Source: Aquibium microcysteis
GTDB taxonomy: Bacteria > Pseudomonadota > Alphaproteobacteria > Rhizobiales > Rhizobiaceae
Direction: 5' to 3'
Length of the DNA: 64,000 bases
Assembly: GCF_014495845.1 (NCBI RefSeq)
Contig: NZ_CP061080.1
Location: forward strand, 3,958,001 to 4,022,000
In this document: positions 19,226 through 28,968 of the stretch, piece after piece
Position numbering within the stretch: the stretch's first letter is position 1
Layout: the number at the start of each line of letters is the position of its first letter
Notes under the pieces: model-generated
What the model was told of the DNA's origin: nothing
Databases searched by the model: none
What the model saw: the letters and a program-made list of their open reading frames with translations, nothing else
Position numbers and translations under genes: made by a program

Positions 19226-20209
19226 ATGAAACGGCGCGCACTCGGCAGGAACGGTCCCATGGTCGGCGCGGTCGGCCTCGGATGCATGAGCTTCGCGGGC
19301 GCCTACGGCCCGGCCGACCGGCGCGAGAGCCTGGCTGTCCTGGAGCGGGCGCTCGATCTCGGCGTCACCCATCTCGACACGGCCATCATCTACGGCAACG
19401 GCCTGTCCGAGGAGATCATCGGCGCGTTCGTCCGCGATCATCCCGGCCGCTTCACCATCGCCACCAAGGCCGGCATCCGCACGCAGCCGACCCGCCACTT
19501 CGACAACAAGCCCGGCTACCTTCGGGAGGCGCTGGAAGGCTCGCTGAAGCGGCTCGGCGTCGAGCACGTCGAGCTGTTCTACCTGCACCGCCGCGACCAG
19601 GAGGTGCCGATCGAGGACGCGATGGAGACGCTCGTCCGCTTCAAGGAGGAAGGCAAGATCGGCGGCATCGGCTTGTCGGAGATCGCTCCCTCCACGCTGG
19701 AGCGCGCCTGCGCGGTGCATCCCGTGATGGCCGTTCAGAACGAGTATTCGCTGTGGACGCGCCTGCCCGAACTCGGCCTCATCCAGGCGTGCGAGCGGCT
19801 GGGCGTGGCCTTCGTCCCCTTCTCGCCCGTCGGGCGCGGCATCTTCTCGGATGCGCCGGTCGATCCGTCGACCTTCGGCGAGACCGACTTCCGGAAGGCC
19901 AATCCGCGCTTCATGGAGCCGAACTTCTCCGCCAATGCCCGCTTCGTCGACCGCTTCCGCGCCTTCGCGCAGGAGCGCGGCTGGTCGGTCCCGGCGCTCG
20001 CCATCGCCTGGACGCTGCACCGCGGCGACCACCTGATCCCCATCCCGGGCACCCGCACCGTCCGCCACCTGGAGCAGGACGCCGCCGCAGCCGACATCGT
20101 TCTCACCGCGGAGGACATGGCCGCGATCGAGCGCATCCTGCCGGCGGGCTTCGCCCACGGCCCGCGCTATTCGGACGCGCAGGCGGTCGGACCCGAGAGC
20201 TACTGCTGA
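19226..20209 (+). CDS. Aldo/keto reductase
   Basis: NADPH-dependent oxidoreductase of the AKR superfamily, 327 residues, most like the YakC/AKR13 group. The start chosen is MKRRALGRNG at 19226, matching the family N terminus; an upstream ATG at 19169 adds a non-family extension. The catalytic Asp and Tyr lie in HLDTAIIYGNGLSEE, the Lys in IATKAGIR, and the His in LFYLHRRDQEVP. The cofactor region reads IPIPGTRTVRHLEQD. Substrate unknown. Confidence 0.92.
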   Translation: MKRRALGRNGPMVGAVGLGCMSFAGAYGPADRRESLAVLERALDLGVTHLDTAIIYGNGLSEEIIGAFVRDHPGRFTIATKAGIRTQPTRHFDNKPGYLREALEGSLKRLGVEHVELFYLHRRDQEVPIEDAMETLVRFKEEGKIGGIGLSEIAPSTLERACAVHPVMAVQNEYSLWTRLPELGLIQACERLGVAFVPFSPVGRGIFSDAPVDPSTFGETDFRKANPRFMEPNFSANARFVDRFRAFAQERGWSVPALAIAWTLHRGDHLIPIPGTRTVRHLEQDAAAADIVLTAEDMAAIERILPAGFAHGPRYSDAQAVGPESYC

Positions 20210-20269
20210 GGTCTGGCCGCGGGTCCCGGTCGGCGCTATTCTGATCGCCGGGAACCAGGGAGCCGATCC

Positions 20270-20533
20270 ATGGGCGACATTCTGATCAGGAACCTCGACG
20301 ACGAGGTCATGGCGAGCTTCGAATGGCGCGCGCGCATGTCCGGCCGCTCGCTGGAAGAGACCATCCGGGTCGCGCTGGCCGCCGCCGCGCCGCTCACGTC
20401 CGAAGAGCGCGTCGCGCTTTCGGAACGTCTGCGTGAGGGGATGCCGAAGATGGACAACGACGTTCTTCGCTATATCCGCATGGGCCGTGACGACATGATT
20501 GAACCGGATGCCCCCCTTGATCCGGAAGGATAG
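20270..20533 (+). CDS. FitA-like ribbon-helix-helix antitoxin
   Basis: An 87-residue protein with an N-terminal ribbon-helix-helix (ILIRNLDDEVMASFEWRARMSGRSLEE) as in FitA/StbC plasmid-stability antitoxins, and a flexible acidic C terminus for toxin binding. It is followed 3 bases later by a PIN toxin gene in the same orientation. Expected to repress its own promoter; the 60-base gap after the aldo/keto reductase is too short to judge that promoter. Confidence 0.87.
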   Translation: MGDILIRNLDDEVMASFEWRARMSGRSLEETIRVALAAAAPLTSEERVALSERLREGMPKMDNDVLRYIRMGRDDMIEPDAPLDPEG

Positions 20534-20536
20534 GCC

Positions 20537-20965
20537 GTGCCGGTCGTCGTCGATGCAAGTGTCGCATACCACTGGACCATCCCTACCGACCATACCGCGG
20601 CGGCTGTCAGCCTGCTTTCGACGAAGGTTGGACTGATCGCTCCCGACCTGATCATTCCCGAGGTGTCGAATGCCCTGTTCACGACGGCGAACCGCGCCCC
20701 CGAATTCGCGCAGCGGATCGTCGACGGCATCGAATTCCTTCCGCGCTGGTTCAGCGAAATCGCCCCGACGTCGCCGCTGCGCTTCGAGGCCTGGAGATTG
20801 GCGAGTGATCTGAGACATCCGGTCTACGACTGCTTCTACCTGGCGCTCGCCGTTCAACGCGGCGTGAAGATGATCACGCTGGACACCCACTTCATTCGTA
20901 AGGTTGAACAAAATCCCGCGTTGGCCGATACCGTCCTGCATATCGACGAACACCTGCGCGCCTGA
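20537..20965 (+). CDS. PIN-domain toxin, VapC/FitB type
   Basis: Predicted ribonuclease toxin, 142 residues, starting at GTG 20537. The PIN acidic set is complete: Asp in VVDASVAYHW, Glu in IPEVSNALF, Asp in VYDCFYLALA and Asp in TLDTHFIRKV. It pairs with the preceding ribbon-helix-helix antitoxin. The module appears intact and chromosomal; target unknown. Confidence 0.9.
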   Translation: MPVVVDASVAYHWTIPTDHTAAAVSLLSTKVGLIAPDLIIPEVSNALFTTANRAPEFAQRIVDGIEFLPRWFSEIAPTSPLRFEAWRLASDLRHPVYDCFYLALAVQRGVKMITLDTHFIRKVEQNPALADTVLHIDEHLRA

Positions 20966-21049
20966 GATCCTTGCTCGAGGCAGAATGCCGGTGGAGAAAG
21001 GGCATCGCCTGCATCGAGCGGGACGCTGCGTTTCAGGAGCACCCTCCCC

Positions 21050-22135
21050 ATGAAATGGTCATTCCCGATCGGACACATCGCCGGCAGCGAACTGCGGATC
21101 CACCTGACCTTCTTCCTGCTGCTGCTCTGGATCGGCATCGCCGCCTACCGGAGCGGCGGCACGGCTGCGGCCGTCGATGGCATCGCCTTCATCGTCGCGG
21201 TCTTCGCCTGCGTCGTCCTGCACGAATTCGGCCATGCGCTGGCGGCACGCCGCTATGGCATCCGTACCCCGCGCATCACGCTCCTGCCGATCGGCGGCGT
21301 CGCCGAACTGGAACGGATGCCGGAAAAGCCGTCCGAGGAAATCGTCGTGGCGCTGGCCGGGCCGGCGGTCAACGTCGTCATCGCCGCGATCCTGATCCTC
21401 GTGCTCGGCGCGCAGGTCTCCGGCGACACGGTGGCCGCCATGGAGAACCCCTCGGCCGGCTTCCTCGCGCGGCTCGCCTCGGTCAACGTCGTGCTCGTGC
21501 TCTTCAACCTGATCCCGGCCTTCCCGATGGACGGAGGCCGCGTCCTGCGCGCGCTGCTGGCCACGCGCTATTCCCGCGTCCGCGCGACCGAGATCGCCGG
21601 CGCGGTCGGCCAGATCGCCGCCTTCGGCTTCGGGTTCCTCGGCCTCGTCGGCGGCAACCCGCTGCTGATCTTCGTGGCGATCTTCGTCTATCTCGCGGCC
21701 ACCGCCGAGACGCAGGCGATCGGCCTGCAGGATGCGGCCCGGTCGGTGACCATCCGCGAGGCGATGATCACCAGCTTCGAGACGCTCGGTCCCGACGCGA
21801 CGCTCCAGGACGCCGGCGACGCCTTGCTGCGCACGACGCAGCACGAGTTCCCGGTGGTCGATGGTGCCGGTCGCCTGCGCGGCATCCTCACCCGTTCGGC
21901 GCTGGTGCAGGGGCTCGCCCAGGGCGGCCCCGGCACGCCCGTCCTCGACGTCATGACGACGGACATCCCCACCCTCGCCGAGGGCGGCAGCCTGACGGAG
22001 GCGCTCGCCGCCCTGCAGACCGGGCGCCCGCCGGCCGTCGCCATCGTCGGCGCGGACCGCCGGCTGGTCGGCTACGTGACCTTCGAGAACGTGAGCGAAC
22101 TGATGATGCTGCGCGCGGCGGTCGCTTCCCGCTGA
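21050..22135 (+). CDS. Site-2 protease family membrane metallopeptidase with CBS pair
   Basis: Intramembrane zinc protease of the M50B (Rv2869c/SpoIVFB-like) class, 361 residues. Several transmembrane helices hold the zinc site HEFGH (58-62) and the third ligand in NLIPAFPMDGGR (Asp161). The C-terminal cytoplasmic part (about 240-355) is a tandem CBS pair, which in SpoIVFB-type proteases senses ATP or other nucleotides. It is preceded by a weak leader of 84 bases after the PIN toxin. Substrate unknown; such enzymes usually cut transmembrane regulators. Confidence 0.92.
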   Translation: MKWSFPIGHIAGSELRIHLTFFLLLLWIGIAAYRSGGTAAAVDGIAFIVAVFACVVLHEFGHALAARRYGIRTPRITLLPIGGVAELERMPEKPSEEIVVALAGPAVNVVIAAILILVLGAQVSGDTVAAMENPSAGFLARLASVNVVLVLFNLIPAFPMDGGRVLRALLATRYSRVRATEIAGAVGQIAAFGFGFLGLVGGNPLLIFVAIFVYLAATAETQAIGLQDAARSVTIREAMITSFETLGPDATLQDAGDALLRTTQHEFPVVDGAGRLRGILTRSALVQGLAQGGPGTPVLDVMTTDIPTLAEGGSLTEALAALQTGRPPAVAIVGADRRLVGYVTFENVSELMMLRAAVASR

Positions 22136-22154
22136 CGCGCAGCGGTCCCTGCGG

Positions 22155-22436
22155 TCACTTCGGGAAACACACGTCCGGGATGTTCGGCCAGACGGCGCTG
22201 TCGCATCCGGCCCGTTCGCGCAGGCGCTGGTAGGCGGGCGATACGGGTCCCGTCACGATCGGATCGACCCAGGCCATCTCGTCGAGCCCCTTCGATCCGG
22301 ACGACGGTGCGTCGCGCGCCGGTTCATCGGCCTGCCGCGCGCTGCCGCCCACCTGCGAGACGGCAAGAATGCCGGCGGCGAGAACCGAAAGTACCGCGAG
22401 GCGGTAGGTGAGCCTGTTGCTGATCATGGTGACCAT
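22155..22436 (-). CDS. Small exported protein of unknown function
   Basis: A 93-residue product with an N-terminal hydrophobic segment (RLAVLSVLAAGILAVSQVGG) that is a signal peptide or anchor. The polar middle is followed by two Cys residues in RAGCDSAVWPNIPDVCF, which could form a disulfide. The start may be ATG 22436 or ATG 22427. No function recognised. It lies between the convergent site-2 protease gene and divergent typA; the frame continues upstream but into non-coding-looking sequence. Confidence 0.7.
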   Translation of the reverse strand: MVTMISNRLTYRLAVLSVLAAGILAVSQVGGSARQADEPARDAPSSGSKGLDEMAWVDPIVTGPVSPAYQRLRERAGCDSAVWPNIPDVCFPK

Positions 22437-22606
22437 TAACCGCCCGCTACCGTTAATGTTCCGTCTACTCCCGAGAAAATACGCAGGCGAGGGGAAGCGC
22501 ATTCGTGCGTGCCTCTTTCGCAAATGCGAAAAAGCCTGTATGAGCGCGCCCAACACGAACTGCGGAGCGCCGCTGCCGCGCCCGCCATGCACCCCCGAGT
22601 GATTTG

Positions 22607-24433
22607 ATGAACCTCCGCAACATCGCGATCATCGCGCACGTCGACCATGGCAAGACCACGCTCGTCGACAATCTCCTCAAGCAATCCGGTTCGTTCCGCG
22701 AGAACCAGCGCGTGGCCGAGCGCGCCATGGATTCCAACGACCTCGAGAAGGAACGCGGCATCACCATCCTCGCCAAGGCCACCTCGGTCGAATGGAAGGA
22801 TACCCGCATCAACATCGTCGACACGCCCGGCCACGCCGACTTCGGCGGCGAGGTGGAGCGCATCCTTTCGATGGTGGATTCGGCCATCGTGCTGGTCGAT
22901 GCCGCGGAAGGCCCGATGCCGCAGACCAAGTTCGTCGTCGGCAAGGCGCTCAAGGTCGGGCTGCGTCCGATCGTCGTCATCAACAAGATCGACCGGCCCG
23001 ATGCCCGCCATGTCGAGGTGGTCAACGAGGTGTTCGATCTCTTCGCGGCGCTCGACGCAACCGACGAGCAGCTCGACTTCCCGATCCTCTACGGCTCCGG
23101 CCGCGACGGCTGGGTGGCTGCGAATCCCGAGGGGCCGAAGGACCAGGGCCTCGGTCCGCTGTTCGACCTCGTGGTCAGGCACGTGCCGGCACCGACCGTC
23201 CATCCCGGCCCGTTCCGGATGATCGGCACCCTGCTCGAGGCCAACCCCTTCCTCGGCCGCATCATCACCGGCCGCATCGAGTCCGGCTCGCTGAAGCCGA
23301 ACCAGGCCGTGAAGGTCCTGGCGCGTGACGGCTCGCTCGTCGAGAACGGCCGCGTCTCCAAGATCCTCGCCTTCCGCGGCCTCGAGCGCCAGCCGATCGA
23401 CGAGGCGCAGGCGGGCGACATCGTCGCCATCGCCGGCCTGTCCAAGGGCACCGTCGCCGACACGTTCTGCGACCCGGCCGTCAGCGAGCCGCTGCAGGCG
23501 CAGCCGATCGATCCGCCGACGGTCACCATGTCCTTCATCGTCAACGACAGCCCGCTCGCCGGCACCGAGGGCGACAAGGTGACGAGCCGCGTCATCCGCG
23601 ACCGGCTGCTGCGCGAGGCCGAGGGCAACGTCGCGCTGAAGATCGAGGAATCCTCCGAGAAGGACTCCTTCTTCGTGTCGGGCCGCGGCGAACTGCAGCT
23701 CGCCGTGCTGATCGAGACCATGCGCCGCGAGGGCTTCGAGATCGCCGTCTCGCGGCCCCGCGTCGTCATGCAGAAGGACGAGAGCGGCCAGCTGCTCGAG
23801 CCCATCGAGGAAGTCGTCATCGACGTCGACGAGGAGCATGCCGGCGTCGTCGTCCAGAAGATGAGCGAGCGCAAGGCCGACATGGTCGAGCTGCGCCCCT
23901 CCGGCGGCAATCGCCAGCGTCTCGTCTTTCATGCTCCGACCCGCGGCCTGATCGGCTACCAGTCGGAACTCCTGACCGACACGCGCGGCACCGCGGTGAT
24001 GAACAGGCTCTTTCACTCCTACCAGCCCTACAAGGGCGAATTGCCTGGCCGCACCAACGGCGTGCTGATCTCCAACGAGCAGGGCGAGAGCGTGGCCTAC
24101 GCCATGTGGAACCTGGAAGACCGCGGTCCGATGGTCATCGACCCGGGCGTCAAGGTCTACCAGGGCATGATCATCGGCATCCACTCCCGAGACAACGACC
24201 TCGAAGTGAACGTGCTGAAGGGCAAGAAGCTCACCAACATCCGCGCCGCCGGCAAGGACGAAGCCGTCAAGCTCACCCCGCCGATCCGCATGACGCTGGA
24301 GCGCGCGCTGGCCTGGATTCAGGACGACGAGCTGGTCGAGGTGACGCCGAAGTCGATCCGGCTGCGCAAGCTCTATCTGGATCCGAACGAGCGCAAGCGC
24401 TTCGAGAAGCAGCGGTCGGCCGGCGCGGCGTAA
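22607..24433 (+). CDS. typA: Ribosome-associated GTPase TypA/BipA
   Basis: Translational GTPase of the EF-G family involved in ribosome assembly and stress or low-temperature growth. The 608-residue product starts at ATG 22607 (a TTG immediately before is also in frame). G1 is AHVDHGKTTLVDN, followed by the switch ERGITILAKATS, G3 DTPGHADFGGEV and G4 NKIDRPDAR. Then come domain II, the EF-G-like domains and the BipA C terminus ending in a basic tail. Length and motifs are normal. Confidence 0.97.
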   Translation: MNLRNIAIIAHVDHGKTTLVDNLLKQSGSFRENQRVAERAMDSNDLEKERGITILAKATSVEWKDTRINIVDTPGHADFGGEVERILSMVDSAIVLVDAAEGPMPQTKFVVGKALKVGLRPIVVINKIDRPDARHVEVVNEVFDLFAALDATDEQLDFPILYGSGRDGWVAANPEGPKDQGLGPLFDLVVRHVPAPTVHPGPFRMIGTLLEANPFLGRIITGRIESGSLKPNQAVKVLARDGSLVENGRVSKILAFRGLERQPIDEAQAGDIVAIAGLSKGTVADTFCDPAVSEPLQAQPIDPPTVTMSFIVNDSPLAGTEGDKVTSRVIRDRLLREAEGNVALKIEESSEKDSFFVSGRGELQLAVLIETMRREGFEIAVSRPRVVMQKDESGQLLEPIEEVVIDVDEEHAGVVVQKMSERKADMVELRPSGGNRQRLVFHAPTRGLIGYQSELLTDTRGTAVMNRLFHSYQPYKGELPGRTNGVLISNEQGESVAYAMWNLEDRGPMVIDPGVKVYQGMIIGIHSRDNDLEVNVLKGKKLTNIRAAGKDEAVKLTPPIRMTLERALAWIQDDELVEVTPKSIRLRKLYLDPNERKRFEKQRSAGAA

Positions 24434-24456
24434 GCGCGCTCCGGTACCGGCCTCGG

Positions 24457-24473
24457 GCGCGGCGGGGCCGCGC
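24457..24473. terminator. Hairpin between convergent typA and EAL genes
   Basis: GCGCGGC (24457-24463) pairs with GCCGCGC (24467-24473) in a 63-base gap between convergent stops. No T tract on either side; it may act in both directions. Confidence 0.35.
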
Positions 24474-24497
24474 TCGGGGGTCCCTCGGCGGGGCGCC

Positions 24498-25916
24498 TCA
24501 GTCGTAGAAGACCTGCTTGCTGCCGCGCAGCTCGTACCAGCGGTCGAAATCGGCGAGCGCCAGCGCCTTGCTCATGAAGTAGCCCTGCCCCGCGTCGCAG
24601 TCCCAGCCGCAGAGCAGCCTGAAGGCCTCGCGCGTCTCGATCCCTTCGGCCACGACTTCGAAATCGAGGGCGTGGGCGAGCTGGATGATCGAGCGCACCA
24701 GCACCTGCTTGCGCCGGTCCGTCTCCAGTGAGCGCAGCAGCGACCTGTCGATCTTCAGCACCTGCGCCGGCAGCGCCCCCAGCGTGCCCATGTTGGAATA
24801 GCCGCTGCCGAAGTCGTCGATCGCGATCTGGAACCCGAGCCGCCGCAGCCGCGCCATCTGTTCCAGCATCAGGCCCGCGTTCGACGCGAGCGCCCCCTCC
24901 GTGAACTCGAGTTCCAGCAGGGCGGGGTCGACGTCGAAGCGATTGAGTTCGGCATGGAGGAAGTCGACGAAATGCGGCTCCTCCAGATTGCGCGGCGAAA
25001 CGTTGATCGACAGTCTCAGATCGTGGCCGTTCGCCTGCCAGTGCGCCGCGGCCCTCAGGCCGTGGGTCACCACCCAGCGCGTCAGCGAACCGATCAACGC
25101 CGTGGGTTCCGCCAGGGGTACGAACTCGCCGGGCGGCACCGGACCGAACTCCGGATGCATCCACCGCACCAGTGCCTCGGCGCCGGTGCACACGCCCTCC
25201 TGCATGGCGATGCGCGGCTGGAAGTGCAGCGCGAACTGTCCCTCGCCGCGCAGCGCGCCAGGCAGGTCGGAGAGCAGCCGGAAGGCGCGCATCTGCGCGG
25301 CATCGGAACCGCGGTCGTAGACCGCCCAGCCGTCGAAGCCCTTGCGGCTCTCCTGAGCCGCCGCCAGCGCTGCGCGCAGAACCTCGCCCGGCGCTGCGCC
25401 GGGGGTCATCGCGGCGAGACCGACGCCGGCCCGGGTATCGATGGGGATGTTGTTGCAGACGATCGACGGCCGGAAAGCCCGCACGATGTCCTCCACCAGC
25501 GCGGTCGGGGCCGACGGTTTGGCCGTCTCCCGTCCGAACAGCACGAAGGTCAGGAGGCTGACGTGGTAGAGCACCGTGTCCGGCGGCAGCAGCGACTGCA
25601 GTCGTTCCGCGCCGGCGCGGATGAAGTTCTCCGAGTAGGCGTGTCCGAGGGCGCGCTGCAGCTCGTTGAAATGCCGCCCGTCGGCGAGCGTCACCAGCAC
25701 GAGCGACCGGTGGCCGTCGTCGACCGCCCCGGCAAAGTCGTCCATGAACTGCGCCCGCGTCGGCAGGCCGGTGATGGGATCGAAGCGTCCGAGCTGCGCG
25801 GCCGCGCGCTCGCCGGCCGATGCGAGCCTGACGAGGCTTTCGCGCAGCCGAGTCTCGTCGTCGGTCGCGTTGTGCGGATCGGCGATGCGCCGGGCCGCGG
25901 GATCGAACCTGTACAT
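24498..25916 (-). CDS. EAL-domain cyclic-di-GMP phosphodiesterase with degenerate GGDEF domain
   Basis: A 472-residue cytoplasmic signalling protein. The N-terminal GGDEF-like domain (about 45-190) retains FDPITGLPTRAQF but has SLLTF at the GGDEF site (about 120-124), so it should not make cyclic di-GMP. The EAL domain (about 215-465) keeps its metal and catalytic residues: EAL Glu247, Asn305, Glu337, Asp367-Asp368, Lys388, Glu424 and Gln444. It probably hydrolyses cyclic di-GMP. No membrane or sensor domain is present. It is 73 bases from the LysR gene, same strand. Confidence 0.92.
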   Translation of the reverse strand: MYRFDPAARRIADPHNATDDETRLRESLVRLASAGERAAAQLGRFDPITGLPTRAQFMDDFAGAVDDGHRSLVLVTLADGRHFNELQRALGHAYSENFIRAGAERLQSLLPPDTVLYHVSLLTFVLFGRETAKPSAPTALVEDIVRAFRPSIVCNNIPIDTRAGVGLAAMTPGAAPGEVLRAALAAAQESRKGFDGWAVYDRGSDAAQMRAFRLLSDLPGALRGEGQFALHFQPRIAMQEGVCTGAEALVRWMHPEFGPVPPGEFVPLAEPTALIGSLTRWVVTHGLRAAAHWQANGHDLRLSINVSPRNLEEPHFVDFLHAELNRFDVDPALLELEFTEGALASNAGLMLEQMARLRRLGFQIAIDDFGSGYSNMGTLGALPAQVLKIDRSLLRSLETDRRKQVLVRSIIQLAHALDFEVVAEGIETREAFRLLCGWDCDAGQGYFMSKALALADFDRWYELRGSKQVFYD

Positions 25917-25989
25917 GGCATAGTCCCCTGGAGCGCCCGATGCTGCCCGGATTCGCTGAATTTTACCTTAATGCATGCTTCGGGGCGTA

Positions 25990-26871
25990 TCAGACGAAAA
26001 GGCCGCGCGCCTTCTCCACCTCTGCGCCGATGAAGGCCGCGACCGCCTGGATGCGCCGCAGCGGCCGCACCGTCTCGTGGTAGACCAGCCAGTAGGCGCG
26101 CCGGATCGGCGGTGCGGCCGGAACCGGCACGAGTTCGGGATGCATCCGGGCGATGAAGGTGTGCAGGATGCCGATCCCCGCGCCTGCCCGCACCGCTTCC
26201 GTCTGGCCGAGCGCCGACGAGATCTGGAACCGGGCGGACCAGGCGGGATCGAACTCGGCCGCGTAGTCGAGGCTGGGGCTGATCGTCAGGTCGCCGACAT
26301 AGCCGACCAGCCGGTGCGCCGCCAGCGCGGCGGCGTCGGCAGGCAGGCCGTGCGTCTCCGCATAGGTTTTCGACGCATAGAGCCCGAGCGAATAGTCGAC
26401 CAGCTTGGAGGCGACCAGCCGCCCCTCGGTCGGGCGCTCGACGGTGATGGCGATGTCGGCCTCGCGGCGCGACAGCGAGAAGGAGCGCGGCACCGGCACG
26501 AGCTGGATCGACAGGTCGCGGTGGCGTTCGGTCAGCTGGCCGAGCCGCTGCGCCAGGAAGGCGGTGCCGAAGCCGTCGGGCGCGCCGATCCGCACGATGC
26601 CGGACACCGCGTCGCCCTCCCCGGCCAGTTCCGCGCGGGCGGCGATCATGTCGGCTTCCATCCGCTCGGCCACGGCCAGGAAGCGCTCGCCCGCCTGCGT
26701 CAGCTCGCTGCCGGTGGTCAGCCTGCGGAACAGCTTGGTCTTGAGACTGTCCTCCAGCGCCGCCACCCGCCGCGACACGGTCGCGTGGTTCAGCTCCAGA
26801 CGGCGCGCGGCGCCGAGGATCTGCCCCGCGCGCGCGACCGCCAGGAAGATCCGCACGTCGTCCCAGTTCAT
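25990..26871 (-). CDS. LysR-family transcriptional regulator (divergent from mmsA)
   Basis: A 293-residue regulator with the N-terminal winged helix (MNWDDVRIFLAVARAGQILG, HATVSRRVAALED) and a periplasmic-binding-protein-like effector domain from about residue 90. It is divergently transcribed from methylmalonate-semialdehyde dehydrogenase with 177 bases between, the usual arrangement when a LysR protein controls its neighbour. Effector unknown; a valine or inositol catabolite is a reasonable guess from context only. Confidence 0.93.
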   Translation of the reverse strand: MNWDDVRIFLAVARAGQILGAARRLELNHATVSRRVAALEDSLKTKLFRRLTTGSELTQAGERFLAVAERMEADMIAARAELAGEGDAVSGIVRIGAPDGFGTAFLAQRLGQLTERHRDLSIQLVPVPRSFSLSRREADIAITVERPTEGRLVASKLVDYSLGLYASKTYAETHGLPADAAALAAHRLVGYVGDLTISPSLDYAAEFDPAWSARFQISSALGQTEAVRAGAGIGILHTFIARMHPELVPVPAAPPIRRAYWLVYHETVRPLRRIQAVAAFIGAEVEKARGLFV

Positions 26872-27048
26872 CGCCTCGCCTCCCTGTGGGCGGAGCTAAG
26901 CATTTGCACCGCTTCAAGTCCAGAAATGCCCGCGCTCTACTCGGTGCACAACGGATGCTTTGCCCGTCGCATTGCAATCGCGCCCGCGACGCATGACAAT
27001 GCGCACCAGAAAAAATCCGCAAGATCCGCATTCCGAGGGAGCGTCACC

Positions 27049-28545
<1,497 letters not shown>

Positions 28546-28553
28546 GGTTACCC

Positions 28554-28580
28554 CGGGGACGGTTGTAAGACTGTCCCCCG
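28554..28580. repeat. GGGGAC hairpin after mmsA (REP-like)
   Basis: CGGGGAC (28554-28560) pairs with GTCCCCCG (28573-28580) around GGTTGTAAGACT. The reverse strand reads GGGGGACAGTCTTACAAC, similar to GGGGACAatTTACG in the repeat at 12.7 kb. Confidence 0.4.
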
Positions 28581-28601
28581 ATGTCAGCCCTGACCGGGAC
28601 G

Positions 28602-28627
28602 ACGGCCCGCGGACTTCCGCGGGCCGT
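28602..28627 (+). terminator. Strong hairpin downstream of mmsA
   Basis: An 11-bp perfect stem ACGGCCCGCGG/CCGCGGGCCGT with a 4-base loop. It is followed by TCGTCGTCG, not a clean T tract. It could terminate mmsA on the plus strand and the small minus-strand gene ending at 28653. Confidence 0.55.
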
Positions 28628-28652
28628 TCGTCGTCGTGACGCATGCGCGGCC

Positions 28653-28847
28653 TCAGTGCGCGCCGAGCGCGGACGGTGCGACGTGGCAGAGCACCAGCAG
28701 AAGGTAGAGCAGCGCACTCCCGACATAGATGCGGCAGAAATCGCCATGGCCGTCGTGGCGGGCGATCTGCGCGGCAAAGATGTAGTTGCTGGCCAGCGCG
28801 AGATAGACGGACAGCGTGGAGTCGTGAGAAAGAAGAAGCGAGAGCAT
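28653..28847 (-). CDS. Small two-helix membrane protein of unknown function
   Basis: A 64-residue product beginning MLSLLLSHDSTLSVYLALAS. Two hydrophobic segments (about 11-26 and 43-58) are separated by a short polar loop with His/Asp (ARHDGHGDFC). An upstream ATG at 28916 would add a polar Arg-rich extension, so 28847 is preferred, with AAAGG nearby. No family recognised with certainty. It is divergent from the large STAND ATPase gene, 119 bases away, so a functional link is possible but unproven. Confidence 0.5.
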   Translation of the reverse strand: MLSLLLSHDSTLSVYLALASNYIFAAQIARHDGHGDFCRIYVGSALLYLLLVLCHVAPSALGAH

Positions 28848-28921
28848 GTCGTCGGCCTTTCCTGTTCGAGTTGCCGACCACCCAGAAATACGAAGCCGCG
28901 ACCGATTGGGAGACATGCCTC

Positions 28922-28968
28922 GGAAAGGCGGAAACGGGACGGACCGGTTCGGAAAGGTTTGGAAAGGT
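28922..28968 (+). repeat. Three GGAAAGG direct repeats before the STAND ATPase gene
   Basis: GGAAAGG occurs at 28922, 28951 and 28961 in the 119-base gap between the small membrane protein and the STAND ATPase. The middle copy is at Shine-Dalgarno distance (9 bases) from the GTG start at 28967; the others may be binding sites or chance. Confidence 0.35.

Noticed and set aside
17009..20953. Open frame of 1314 codons on the minus strand opposite the M3 peptidase, aldo/keto reductase and PIN toxin genes
   Set aside because: It is a GC-rich antisense shadow: its translation is Arg/Gly/Asp/His-rich without domains, and it crosses several well-supported genes.
22436..24184. 582-codon minus-strand frame opposite typA
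   Set aside because: Antisense to a clear TypA/BipA gene; no motif or ribosome-binding site.
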